From positions 1 through 60,996 of the forward strand of contig WOYY01000046.1 in NCBI GenBank assembly GCA_011620555.1: a DNA stretch of 60,996 nucleotides, read 5' to 3'. The notes under the pieces were generated by a model that was given only the letters and a program-made list of their open reading frames with translations, was not told the origin of the DNA and made no database searches. Source of the DNA: Anaerolineaceae bacterium. Lineage in GTDB: Bacteria > Chloroflexota > Anaerolineae > Anaerolineales > Anaerolineaceae. Shown in pieces: positions 7,038-14,911 of this stretch (position 1 is its first letter; each line of letters opens with the position of its first letter). The translations under genes were made by a program, and so were the position numbers.

Positions 7038-8315
7038 TCAGAGTGCGGATGGCAAGAATTTCTCCACTTCGCTCACCAGGTCTGCCCGCGCCGCCACAAC
7101 CTGCTCACGGGTTTTGAGGTTCTTCACGGCCGCCTGCCCTGCCTTCACCTCATCGGGTCCGAGGATCACCGCAACCGGAATATCCAGCTTATCAGCGAAC
7201 TTGAACTGCTTGCCCATTTTATCCGCCTCGGGATAAACCACCGTGCGCAGTCCCGCCTCCCGCAGCCTCACCGCCGCTTTCAGCGATTCAGGCAGGGTCG
7301 CTTCATCAAAGACGGTCACCAGCACCTGCGGTTTCTCGCCAAGGTTGGCCGGGATCACGCCGGCATCTGTCAGCACCAGTTCGATGACCACATCGCCCAT
7401 AGCGAAACCCACACCCGAAAGGGCGTTGCCGCCCACGTCCGCCACGAGGTTGTCATAGCGTCCGCCGCCAAAGATCGCCCGGCCCTGGCCGCCCAGCTCA
7501 AAGGCCTCAAAGACCGTCCCGGTGTAATAGTCCAGCCCGCGGATCACCCGGGGGTTGTACTGGACGTAATCCTGGATGCCGAAAGCCGCCAAGAGCTTAA
7601 AGAATTCGACCAACTCCTCCGATTCCTGCCAAAGATCATTATCATTGAGCAGCTCCAGCAAGGCATCCACCTGAGTCTCCGTCAACCCGGACTCAAGCGC
7701 ATATTTTCGCCAGGCGGGTTCCGAGAGCTTATCCAGTTTATCAACCACCCGGAAAACCTGTTTCCCCAGGTCCTTCGAGATTTCCAGCCTGGCAAAGGCC
7801 GCGTCCATCAGCCGGCGGTTATTGACATAGATCCTCACCTGGTCCGGACTGAGGCCGGCCTCCTTCAGGAAGGTCGCTGCGACGGCGACGATCTCTGCGT
7901 CCGCGGCCACAGACCCTGCGCCGACCAGGTCGATATTCCATTGAAAGAATTCCCGAGTCCGGCCGCGCTGGGGCTTCTCATAGCGCCACATCGGGCCGAT
8001 CGACCACCAGCGCAGGGGCAAAGGCAGGTCATATTGCTTCTGCGCCACCATCCGCGCCAGGGTCGGCGTCAGCTCCGGCCGCAATGTCAGGTCTTCCCCC
8101 CCGCGGGAGGTGAAAACAAAGGATTGTTCCTTGACCAATTCCTCACCGGATTTGGCCGCGTAGAGATCAATGAACTCCAGGCAGGGGCCATCATATTCCT
8201 GATACCCAAAGCGCGTGGAGACCCGCCGGATGATATCAAACATCCAGCGCCGGATGGCCATCTGGTCAGGGTAAAAATCCCGGGTTCCTTTAACTCTGCG
8301 CACAATCTCCGCCAT
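7038..8315 (-). CDS. hisS: Histidyl-tRNA synthetase
   Basis: A class II aminoacyl-tRNA synthetase of 425 residues that charges tRNA-His with histidine. Motif 1 begins at VKGTRDFYPDQ (residues 8-18). Motif 2 is the WRYEKPQRGRTREFFQ stretch (about 110-125). The histidine-specific motifs RGLDYYTGTVFE (about 265) and FGGGRYDNL (about 285) are both intact. The C-terminal anticodon-binding domain follows from about 325 to the end. Length is normal for bacteria. It directly precedes tRNA-His with no terminator between them, so the enzyme and its substrate tRNA are probably co-transcribed. It is transcribed away from the hydrogenase cluster. Confidence 0.96.
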   Translation of the reverse strand: MAEIVRRVKGTRDFYPDQMAIRRWMFDIIRRVSTRFGYQEYDGPCLEFIDLYAAKSGEELVKEQSFVFTSRGGEDLTLRPELTPTLARMVAQKQYDLPLPLRWWSIGPMWRYEKPQRGRTREFFQWNIDLVGAGSVAADAEIVAVAATFLKEAGLSPDQVRIYVNNRRLMDAAFARLEISKDLGKQVFRVVDKLDKLSEPAWRKYALESGLTETQVDALLELLNDNDLWQESEELVEFFKLLAAFGIQDYVQYNPRVIRGLDYYTGTVFEAFELGGQGRAIFGGGRYDNLVADVGGNALSGVGFAMGDVVIELVLTDAGVIPANLGEKPQVLVTVFDEATLPESLKAAVRLREAGLRTVVYPEADKMGKQFKFADKLDIPVAVILGPDEVKAGQAAVKNLKTREQVVAARADLVSEVEKFLPSAL

Positions 8316-8457
8316 TCAAGCCTCTTTCAAGCTATTTTTTCTTAGTATAACATCACCATTCTACCTGCATAAACTCATTTTCAGGACAAATACCTGATTT
8401 TGGCGAAATTTACGATAAAATAAGGGATGTGCATTAGCCATTTAAGTAAAGGTTATT

Positions 8458-8829
8458 ATGAAACTTTCCAGAATCGTCCAGCTTCTCAACGGAAAAATTC
8501 TAACGAATCCTGATATCGAGGAAAAAGAGATTGCCGGCGCCATGGGCGCCGATCTGATGAGTGATGTCCTGGCCTCCATCCAACCCGAAGCCGCCCTGCT
8601 GACCGGGCTATGCAACCCCCAGGTCGTCCGGACCGCCCTGATCGCGGACATCCGCGCGATCATCTTTGTCCGCGGCAAAAATCCGGCCTGGGAAGCGATT
8701 GACCTGGCCAACAAAGAAGGCATCCCCCTGGTCACAACGGCAGTCGGCCTTTTTGAAGCCTGCGGCATCCTCTATAATGCCGGCTTGGCCAGCCTGGAAC
8801 TCCCTGCCCAGGAAGACTGTTCCGACTAA
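8458..8829 (+). CDS. DRTGG-domain protein 1 of the hydrogenase cluster
   Basis: A 123-residue soluble protein made of one DRTGG-type domain, a small fold of unknown function often found near NADH-linked [FeFe] hydrogenases and in phosphotransacetylase-like proteins. Visible features are the start MKLSRIVQLLNGKIL, the MGADLMSDVL segment (about residues 29-39) and the closing part GIPLVTTAVGLFEACGILYNAG. A second copy with the same architecture lies at 9840. TAAAGG precedes ATG. It is the first gene of a tightly spaced plus-strand operon. Its role is probably regulatory or assembly-related (inference). Confidence 0.8.
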   Translation: MKLSRIVQLLNGKILTNPDIEEKEIAGAMGADLMSDVLASIQPEAALLTGLCNPQVVRTALIADIRAIIFVRGKNPAWEAIDLANKEGIPLVTTAVGLFEACGILYNAGLASLELPAQEDCSD

Positions 8830-8840
8830 AAAGGGGCCCC

Positions 8841-9812
8841 ATGGCAACCCGTAATCCGATCATCTCAGACGAATACGCAGAGAACATCACCAAAGTTGAA
8901 GAACTCGCTTATGAACTCCGCATCCACGAAGTGATGACGGAGAATGTGCTCTGCCTCTCCCCAGACATGGTGATGAAAGAAGCGGTTGAGACCTTCCAAA
9001 AGAATCGGATCTCCGGCGCGCCGGTCACGGAGAACGACGCCCTGATCGGCATCCTCAGCATGGAAGACCTGATGCGCGCCCTGCAGGAAAACGGCCTGAC
9101 TTCCAAGGTGCGGGATTACATGACCCGCGATGTGGTCTCCGTCCGGAAACATGACCCCGTCGTGGAAGCGCTGAAATCCTTCGCCAGGACCAAATTCGGC
9201 CGCCTGCCCGTGCTGGATGAAAACGGCCGTGTGGTCGGGATCATCACCAAGGGCGACATCAGCAACGGCTTGCTGACTGCCCTGCAGAAAGACTACCAGG
9301 CGGAAGAAGTGATCCGCTACCGGGCGAGCCACCTCTTTGAGGACATCATCTCGGACCGCACCAGCCTGATCCTGCGTTATGACATCAAGAAGGGCGACTT
9401 CGTCCACGGCGGCAACGCCTCCAGCAACATCAAACGTGCCCTCTTGCGTCTCGGGGCTTCCCCTCAGATCGCCCGCCGCTGCGGAATTGCCGTCTACGAA
9501 GCGGAAATGAACCTGATCATCCACACCGATCACGGCGGCATCCTGCGGGTCGAGATCGAACCGCATAAGATCAGCATGGAAGCCTATGACGATGGCCCCG
9601 GAATCCAGGATATTGATCTGGCGATGAAGCCCGGCTATTCCACCGCCTCCAACGAGGTCCGCGAGATGGGCTTTGGCGCGGGGATGGGTCTGGTCAATAT
9701 CAAACGCTGCGTGGACGAAATGAAGCTGATCTCCTCCGCCAAACGCGGCACCAACCTTTACATGATCATCTTCCTCGAGAATCACGATAATAATCCGAAC
9801 CCCTTCGGTTAA
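8841..9812 (+). CDS. CBS-pair protein with RsbT/RsbW-like ATPase domain
   Basis: A 323-residue cytosolic signalling protein. Two CBS domains (about residues 28-85 and 90-150, with VMTENV and YMTRDVVSV starts) would sense adenine nucleotides. A C-terminal HATPase domain of the anti-sigma/serine-kinase type follows. The N-box is EAEMNLIIH (about 230), G1 is DDGPGI (about 250) and G2 is GFGAGMGLVNIKR (about 275). The stretch preceding the N-box (SSNIKRALLRLG) also resembles RsbT-type kinases. It lies between two DRTGG genes, and the three together look like a signalling module attached to the hydrogenase. No sigma factor or anti-anti-sigma partner is in the window, so the target is unknown. Confidence 0.82.
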   Translation: MATRNPIISDEYAENITKVEELAYELRIHEVMTENVLCLSPDMVMKEAVETFQKNRISGAPVTENDALIGILSMEDLMRALQENGLTSKVRDYMTRDVVSVRKHDPVVEALKSFARTKFGRLPVLDENGRVVGIITKGDISNGLLTALQKDYQAEEVIRYRASHLFEDIISDRTSLILRYDIKKGDFVHGGNASSNIKRALLRLGASPQIARRCGIAVYEAEMNLIIHTDHGGILRVEIEPHKISMEAYDDGPGIQDIDLAMKPGYSTASNEVREMGFGAGMGLVNIKRCVDEMKLISSAKRGTNLYMIIFLENHDNNPNPFG

Positions 9813-9839
9813 TTCACCTTATTAGCAAAGTGAGGCACT

Positions 9840-10190
9840 ATGAAACTGGATAAGATCGTCAAGGATCTGGACCTCAAAGTCCTGACCGCTCCCGTTGATT
9901 TAAGCGCCGTAGAGGTTGAATGCGGGTACTGCTCGGATCTGCTCAGCTGCGTGATGACCGGGGCGGACCCTGGCGCGGTCTGGGTCACCCTGATGGCGCA
10001 TGGCAACATTGTGGCCGTGGCTGCCCTGCTGGACCTCGCCGCAGTGATCATCACGGAAGACGCCCAGCCCGAAGCAGAGACCATCAAACAGGCCGAAGAA
10101 AAAGACGTCACCCTGCTCTCCTCCCCCAAAGACAGTTTCCACATCGTCGGCAAACTGTGGGATCTGGGCCTCAGAGCGCGCAAAGTCTGA
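9840..10190 (+). CDS. DRTGG-domain protein 2 of the hydrogenase cluster
   Basis: A 116-residue paralogue of the gene at 8458. Both open with MKL-(S/D)-(R/K)-IV and share the central GxxxDLLS/MSDV-like segment and the hydrophobic VAVAALLDLAAVIIT strand pattern. Here the segment is VECGYCSDLLSCVMTGAD, with three cysteines close together (about residues 25-37) that the first copy lacks, so a metal or thiol role is possible. GTGAGG precedes ATG. It is spaced 27 bases after the kinase-like gene and 19 before the PHP gene, clearly in one operon. Confidence 0.78.
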   Translation: MKLDKIVKDLDLKVLTAPVDLSAVEVECGYCSDLLSCVMTGADPGAVWVTLMAHGNIVAVAALLDLAAVIITEDAQPEAETIKQAEEKDVTLLSSPKDSFHIVGKLWDLGLRARKV

Positions 10191-10209
10191 CCCTCACGCT
10201 AAGGAAACC

Positions 10210-10992
10210 TTGAAAATTTATCAGGCGGAACTCCATGTGCACACCGTCCTCTCCCCCTGCGCGGGGGTTGAGATGATCCCGCCCCTGATCGTCCAACAGG
10301 CTCTGCAATCCGGTCTCAACCTGATCGCCATCACCGATCACAACGCCAGCGAAAACGTCCCCGCCGTGATCGCCGCGGCCAAAGGGGAAGACCTGGCCGT
10401 CCTGCCGGGCATGGAACTCCAGACCGAAGAAGAGGTCCACTCGCTTTGCCTTTTCGATACCCTGGAGCAATTAAATGCCCTGCAGAAAGTTGTGGACGAC
10501 GCCCTGCCGGACACACCCAACAACGTGGAGTTCTTTGGCGAACAATACATCGTGGATGAAACCGGCACCTTCATCCGGCGCAAAGACGAACTGCTGATCA
10601 ACAACACCCGGCTCAGCCTGGAAGAAGCCTTCCGGATTGTCACCGACCTCGGCGGGCTGTTCATCCCCGCCCACGTGAACCGGCAGGCCTTCGGCCTGAT
10701 CTACCACCTCGGTTTTGTTCCCCCAGACCTCGACCTGCAAGCCATTGAAATCTCCCGGCAGATCACCCCGGAAAAAGCCATCACCACCTATCCACAGCTG
10801 ATCAATTACCCGCTGATCCAGAGCGGCGACGTCCATTATTTAGCGGATTTTCTCGGCGTCAACCAGTTTTTGATGGAAGAACCCAGCATTGCAGAAATCA
10901 AAAAGGCCTTCAGGGGGCAGGATGGACGCTGGTTCAGGCTCCACCCGCCTTTGGATAATTTCTCCAGCTTAAATATTACATTTGGATATTGA
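10210..10992 (+). CDS. PHP-domain phosphoesterase of the hydrogenase cluster
   Basis: A 260-residue metal-dependent phosphoesterase-like protein of the PHP family. Metal-ligand motifs are visible: ELHVHTVLSPC (HxH, residues 6-16), AITDHNASEN (about 39-48), GMELQTEEEVHSL (about 64-76), IPAHVNRQ (about 152) and the terminal GDVHY (about 216). The start is TTG 10210 behind AAGGAAA. Homologues sit in the same place in HydABC-type hydrogenase operons of Clostridia and Thermotogae, with unknown substrate. After it comes a 96-base gap, the largest inside the cluster, so an internal promoter is possible. Confidence 0.8.
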   Translation: MKIYQAELHVHTVLSPCAGVEMIPPLIVQQALQSGLNLIAITDHNASENVPAVIAAAKGEDLAVLPGMELQTEEEVHSLCLFDTLEQLNALQKVVDDALPDTPNNVEFFGEQYIVDETGTFIRRKDELLINNTRLSLEEAFRIVTDLGGLFIPAHVNRQAFGLIYHLGFVPPDLDLQAIEISRQITPEKAITTYPQLINYPLIQSGDVHYLADFLGVNQFLMEEPSIAEIKKAFRGQDGRWFRLHPPLDNFSSLNITFGY

Positions 10993-11088
10993 CCCAAACG
11001 CCAACCGCGATTACACTCATTTGTGGTTAATTTCACAAACAAGCTTGCAATGCGCCTGTTAACCTGATCAAATTACTGGAGTAGACAA

Positions 11089-11607
11089 TTGATGCTGAAG
11101 ACTCTCGAAAAAATACCGGCTGAAGACCCCCTGAACAATCCAGAACAACGAAAAATCATCGACAGTATCCTGGAAAAGAACAAGGACGTTGCCGGCGCGA
11201 CCATGGTTGTCCTGAACAGCCTTCAGGAATCGATCGGTTTCATCTCCCCTGCCATGCAGGTTTATGTGGCGAAAAAACTGGAAGAACCTGTCAGCCGCGT
11301 CCACGGCGTCGTTTCATTCTATTCATTCTTCACCACCACCCCGCGCGGCAAGCACACCATCAAGTTCTGCGTGGGCACGGCCTGCTATGTCGGTGGGATT
11401 GAACAGATCATTGAAAAAGCCAAACAAATCCTGAGCATTGAACCGGGTGAAACCACCGAAGACGGCATGATCACCCTGGAGCTTTGCCGCTGTGTGGGCG
11501 CCTGCAGCCAGGCGCCAGTGGTCGTGGTGGATGACCTGGTGCAGGGCCGCGTCAAGCCCAACAAATTCCCCAAGGTGATCCAGGACATCAAGTCAGAGGA
11601 AGCCTAA
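11089..11607 (+). CDS. hydC: HydC/NuoE-type subunit 1 with thioredoxin-fold [2Fe-2S]
   Basis: A 24-kDa-type subunit (172 residues) of an NADH-linked hydrogenase that carries one [2Fe-2S] cluster and partners the flavoprotein HydB. A helical N-terminal region (1-80) is followed by the thioredoxin fold, with ligands in FCVGTACYVGG (C-x4-C, about residues 99-104) and LCRCVGACSQAP (C-x3-C, about 140). All four cysteines are present. The start is either TTG 11089 or ATG 11092 after GGAG. The second copy is at 14422. It is coupled to the next gene, whose start abuts its stop. Confidence 0.9.
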   Translation: MMLKTLEKIPAEDPLNNPEQRKIIDSILEKNKDVAGATMVVLNSLQESIGFISPAMQVYVAKKLEEPVSRVHGVVSFYSFFTTTPRGKHTIKFCVGTACYVGGIEQIIEKAKQILSIEPGETTEDGMITLELCRCVGACSQAPVVVVDDLVQGRVKPNKFPKVIQDIKSEEA

Positions 11608-12174
11608 TTGCGAGAACTGGCGCTGCATATCCTGGATATCGCCGAGAACAGCATCTCCGCCGGTGCCGACAGGATCAGGATCTCCGTGGAGGAAAACCTC
11701 CGGGAGGACCGACTGACCATCACCATCGAGGATAACGGCAAGGGAATGGATGCCGAAACGGTCGCCAGGATCACCGATCCCTTCATCACCTCCCGCACCA
11801 CCCGCAGCGTTGGCCTGGGGATACCCTTTTTCAAAGCAGCGGCAGAAGCCTGCGAAGGGTATTTCACCATTCAATCCCAACCTGGCCTGGGAACCACTGT
11901 AACAGCTGTTTTCAAACGCAGCCACATCGACAGGATGCCTCTGGGCGACCTGGCTGGAACCTTACAAACCCTGATTATCGGCACGCCGGAAGTTCATTGG
12001 ATTTTTGAATACCGCATCAATGATGAGGAATTTCAGTTCGACGATCAACCGGTCAAAGTAATCCTCGCCGGCATCCCTTTATCGGACCCCAGCGTGATGC
12101 GCTATATCCGGGAAACCCTACGAACTGGCATTGATAAAGTCCGCCAGAAATCGTTAACACCCGCCAATCACTAG
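11608..12174 (+). CDS. HATPase-domain protein of the hydrogenase cluster
   Basis: A 188-residue GHKL ATPase-like protein without the dimerisation/His-phosphotransfer domain of a real histidine kinase. N-box: HILDIAENSISAGA (residues about 7-20). G1: EDNGKGMD (about 42-49). G2: RSVGLGIPFFKAAAEACEG (about 67-85). The C-terminal 80 residues are of unknown fold. The TTG start abuts the hydC1 stop, so translation is coupled. Similar genes lie between hydC and hydB in HydABC operons of anaerobes, and their function is unproven. It may work with the CBS/RsbT-like kinase upstream (inference). Confidence 0.78.
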   Translation: MRELALHILDIAENSISAGADRIRISVEENLREDRLTITIEDNGKGMDAETVARITDPFITSRTTRSVGLGIPFFKAAAEACEGYFTIQSQPGLGTTVTAVFKRSHIDRMPLGDLAGTLQTLIIGTPEVHWIFEYRINDEEFQFDDQPVKVILAGIPLSDPSVMRYIRETLRTGIDKVRQKSLTPANH

Positions 12175-12198
12175 ATACTAATCAACAGGAGAATGAAC

Positions 12199-12567
12199 AT
12201 GCCTACAGTGAAATCGTTGGATGACTTGAAGAAAATTCGGGAAGAAGCCCTCAAGAAACAGCAGATGAAAGAAACATCTGGTAAATCGGAAGTGATCGTG
12301 GGAATGGGAACTGTTGGCATCGCCGCCGGCGCGCGCGAAACCCTCAAAGCGATCCTCGATACCATTGAAGAAGACAACCTTGAAAATATCATCGTCCGCC
12401 AAACCGGCAACATCGGCCTGGACTCCTTTGAGCCCATCGTCCAGGTGATCCTGCCTGGTAAAGAGAAGGTTACCTATGGCAAGGTCAATGGCGACATGGC
12501 CCGCAAGATCATGAAACAACATGTCGTTGGCGGCGAGATCGTCAAGGAATATCAAATAGAAGGATAA
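12199..12567 (+). CDS. Thioredoxin-fold ferredoxin-like protein lacking all cysteines
   Basis: A 122-residue protein of the (2Fe-2S) thioredoxin-like ferredoxin family that normally accompanies hydrogenase operons. The fold is recognisable from GMGTVGIAAGARE (about residues 35-47), QTGNIGLDSFEPIVQV (68-83), GKEKVTYGKV and KQHVVGGEIV. The cluster ligands are gone: Cys is replaced by Val39, Asn71 and Asp75, and there is no cysteine anywhere in the protein. It probably acts as a structural or regulatory subunit and not as an electron carrier (inference). ATG 12199 fits the AGGAG spacing better than ATG 12193. Confidence 0.82.
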   Translation: MPTVKSLDDLKKIREEALKKQQMKETSGKSEVIVGMGTVGIAAGARETLKAILDTIEEDNLENIIVRQTGNIGLDSFEPIVQVILPGKEKVTYGKVNGDMARKIMKQHVVGGEIVKEYQIEG

Positions 12568-12602
12568 AGCAGAATCTAACCCATTCTGGAAGGTATTTTT
12601 TT

Positions 12603-14387
12603 ATGGCATATTTCCGTTCGCACGTCCTCATCTCAATTGATCCCGTATGCGTCCAAAAAGGCGCGTACGATCTGATCCGCGCATTTCAGGACGAGCTGGT
12701 TAAACAAGGCTTGATTGATGAAATTGAAGTCTTGGAAACAGCCCGGATTGGCAACCCCGAAACCGAAGGCCCTGACCTGATAGTCTATCCTGAAGGCGTG
12801 CATTACACCAACATAACGGTCAAAGATGTCCCCTATCTGGTTGAAGAACAGTTCCTCAAAGGTCGGGTCGCAGAACAATTTGTTCAGGAAACCAAACAAA
12901 CCTTGGATGAAGAATTCTCCGCCCCGCGGGCCAAAGAGGTCCGGGTTATCCTCAAAAACATCGGCGAGATTGACCCCCTGAACATTGAAGATTACATCGC
13001 CCGGGATGGCTACATGGCCCTGGGCAAAGTCCTCACTGAAATGACCCCCGAAGAAACCATCCAGGTGGTCCTGGATTCCGGCTTGCGCGGTCGCGGCGGC
13101 GCCGGTTTCCCCACTGGCCTCAAGTGGAAATTTATCCGCGCGGCCGAAGGCGAGCCCAAATACATGATCTGCAACGCCGATGAAGGCGACCCGGGCGCTT
13201 TCGCCAACCGCCGTGTGCTGGAAGGCGACCCCCACTCCGTGATCGAGGGCATGATCATCGGCGCTTATGCCGCCGGCTCTTCCCAGGGCTATATCTACTG
13301 CCGGGCGGAATATCCCATCGCCGTGCAGACCCTCAAAGTCGCGATTGAACAGGCCCGCAGCCTCGGCCTGCTGGGTGAAAACATCCTCGGCACCGGTTTC
13401 TCATTCGACCTCGAAGTCCGCATGGGTGCAGGCGCGTTCGTCTGCGGAGAGGAAACCGCCCTGATGGCCTCCATCGAAGGCAAACGCGGCGAGCCGCGGC
13501 CCCGTCCGCCCTTTCCCGCCCAAAAAGGCCTCTGGCAGAAACCCTCCAACATCAACAACGTGGAAACCTATTCCAACGTGCCGCAGATCATCCTCAATGG
13601 CGCGGCATGGTTTGCCAGCCTGGGCTATGAGAAAAGCAAAGGCACCAAGACTTTCTCGATGGCCGGCGATGTCAAGAATACCGGTCTGATCGAAGTCCCT
13701 TTCGGCATCACCCTCCGCGAGATCATCTACGATGTCGGCGGCGGCATCAAGGAAGACAAAGCCTTCAAAGCCGTCCAGACCGGCGGCCCGATGGGCGGCT
13801 GTCTGCCCGAAAAATACCTGGACCTCCCCATGGACTATGAAGCGCTGGGGAAAGCCGGTTCCATTCTGGGTTCCGGCGGTCTGGTTGTGATGGATGAAGA
13901 CACCTGCATGGTCGATATCGCCCGTTTCTTCATGGAGTTCACCCAGGACGAATCCTGCGGCAAATGCACCCCATGCCGGGTCGGCACCCGCCGGATCCTT
14001 GAAATCCTCACCCGGATTTGCGATGGCAAGGGCCGTCCTGATGACATCGACACGCTGCGCTATCTATGCGAAGAAATTAACGAAAACAGTCTCTGCGGTT
14101 TGGGAAAAGGAGCACCCAACCCTGTCAAGAGTACCTTGGAACACTTCCTGGACGAATACGAAGCCCACATCTATGAAAAACGTTGTCCAGCGAAAGTTTG
14201 CAAATCCCTGATCCGCTTTGAGATCATCGACGGTGACTGCACCGGTTGTACGCTTTGCGCCCGGAACTGCCCCGTTCAGGCGATCTCCGGTGAGCGCCGT
14301 CAGACCCATGTGATTGACCCCGACATCTGCATCAAATGCGGCATCTGTGAACAACTTTGTCCCTACGATGCCATCGAGATCGTGTAA
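12603..14387 (+). CDS. hydB: HydB/NuoF-type flavoprotein subunit 1 with C-terminal 2[4Fe-4S] domain
   Basis: A 594-residue NADH-binding subunit that would take electrons from FMN through Fe-S clusters to ferredoxin or the hydrogenase. The order is an N-terminal thioredoxin-like domain (1-105), the FMN site GLRGRGGAGFPTGLKW (about 161-176), the NAD site GAGAFVCGEETALM (about 279), a [4Fe-4S] site SCGKCTPC plus a later LCGLG Cys (about 455-505), and a C-terminal ferredoxin with CTGCTLCARNC and CIKCGICEQLC. In the N-terminal domain only Cys16 remains and the TGC-like motif reads TARIG, so its [2Fe-2S] cluster is lost. It is the longer of two HydB paralogues here. Confidence 0.93.
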   Translation: MAYFRSHVLISIDPVCVQKGAYDLIRAFQDELVKQGLIDEIEVLETARIGNPETEGPDLIVYPEGVHYTNITVKDVPYLVEEQFLKGRVAEQFVQETKQTLDEEFSAPRAKEVRVILKNIGEIDPLNIEDYIARDGYMALGKVLTEMTPEETIQVVLDSGLRGRGGAGFPTGLKWKFIRAAEGEPKYMICNADEGDPGAFANRRVLEGDPHSVIEGMIIGAYAAGSSQGYIYCRAEYPIAVQTLKVAIEQARSLGLLGENILGTGFSFDLEVRMGAGAFVCGEETALMASIEGKRGEPRPRPPFPAQKGLWQKPSNINNVETYSNVPQIILNGAAWFASLGYEKSKGTKTFSMAGDVKNTGLIEVPFGITLREIIYDVGGGIKEDKAFKAVQTGGPMGGCLPEKYLDLPMDYEALGKAGSILGSGGLVVMDEDTCMVDIARFFMEFTQDESCGKCTPCRVGTRRILEILTRICDGKGRPDDIDTLRYLCEEINENSLCGLGKGAPNPVKSTLEHFLDEYEAHIYEKRCPAKVCKSLIRFEIIDGDCTGCTLCARNCPVQAISGERRQTHVIDPDICIKCGICEQLCPYDAIEIV

Positions 14388-14421
14388 CACCATTCGGACC
14401 CTAAATCAGAGGAGGAAGGCA

Positions 14422-14901
14422 ATGCCTGTCGAAGTCAAAGGAGAACAAGATGTTCGAAGCTTCGTACGAACGCTTGTCAAAGAGCAAGGAAGCGAGAAAG
14501 CCGAACTCATCCCCATCCTGCATCAGATCAACCATGAAATGGGCTATATCTCGGATGAGGCGATCCAGGAACTGAGCGAGCGAATGCAGATCCCGGCCAG
14601 TCACATCTTTTCCGTCGCGACTTTCTACCGAATGCTTTCAACGGAGCCAAGGGGGCGTCATGTGATCCAATTCTGTGAAAGCGCTCCCTGCCATGTGGCA
14701 GGCGGCCGCCAGGTCTGGCAGAGCCTGCAAAAAGAGCTTGGCCTGACAAACGGAGAGACCAGCGCTGACGAAAAATGGACCCTGATTACGACCAGTTGTC
14801 TGGGCGTCTGCGGGATCGGTCCGGTCGTGATCGTTGACCATGACATTTATGGCAATGTCACGCCCGACCAGGTGCCAACCCTATTGAAGAATTACGATTA
14901 G
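14422..14901 (+). CDS. hydC: HydC/NuoE-type subunit 2
   Basis: A 159-residue second [2Fe-2S] thioredoxin-fold subunit, the partner of the following HydB2. Ligands are intact in FCESAPCHVAGG (C-x4-C) and TSCLGVCGIGP (C-x3-C). The helical N-terminal half contains ELIPILHQINHEMGYI, typical of NuoE. ATG 14422 is chosen because GGAGGAAGG stands directly before it. An in-frame extension upstream to 14314 would overlap hydB1 and has no homology. Its stop is 10 bases before hydB2. The duplicate C-B pair is the unusual part of this operon. Confidence 0.9.
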   Translation: MPVEVKGEQDVRSFVRTLVKEQGSEKAELIPILHQINHEMGYISDEAIQELSERMQIPASHIFSVATFYRMLSTEPRGRHVIQFCESAPCHVAGGRQVWQSLQKELGLTNGETSADEKWTLITTSCLGVCGIGPVVIVDHDIYGNVTPDQVPTLLKNYD

Positions 14902-14911
14902 GAGAGAACTC

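Noticed and set aside
7017-8345. Long plus-strand frame of 442 codons
   Set aside because: It is antisense to hisS, whose motifs are complete. His/Gln/Arg-rich composition is typical of a shadow frame.
8316-8457. T-box leader for hisS
   Set aside because: The space between hisS and the divergent gene is too short and lacks the T-box motif and a terminator.
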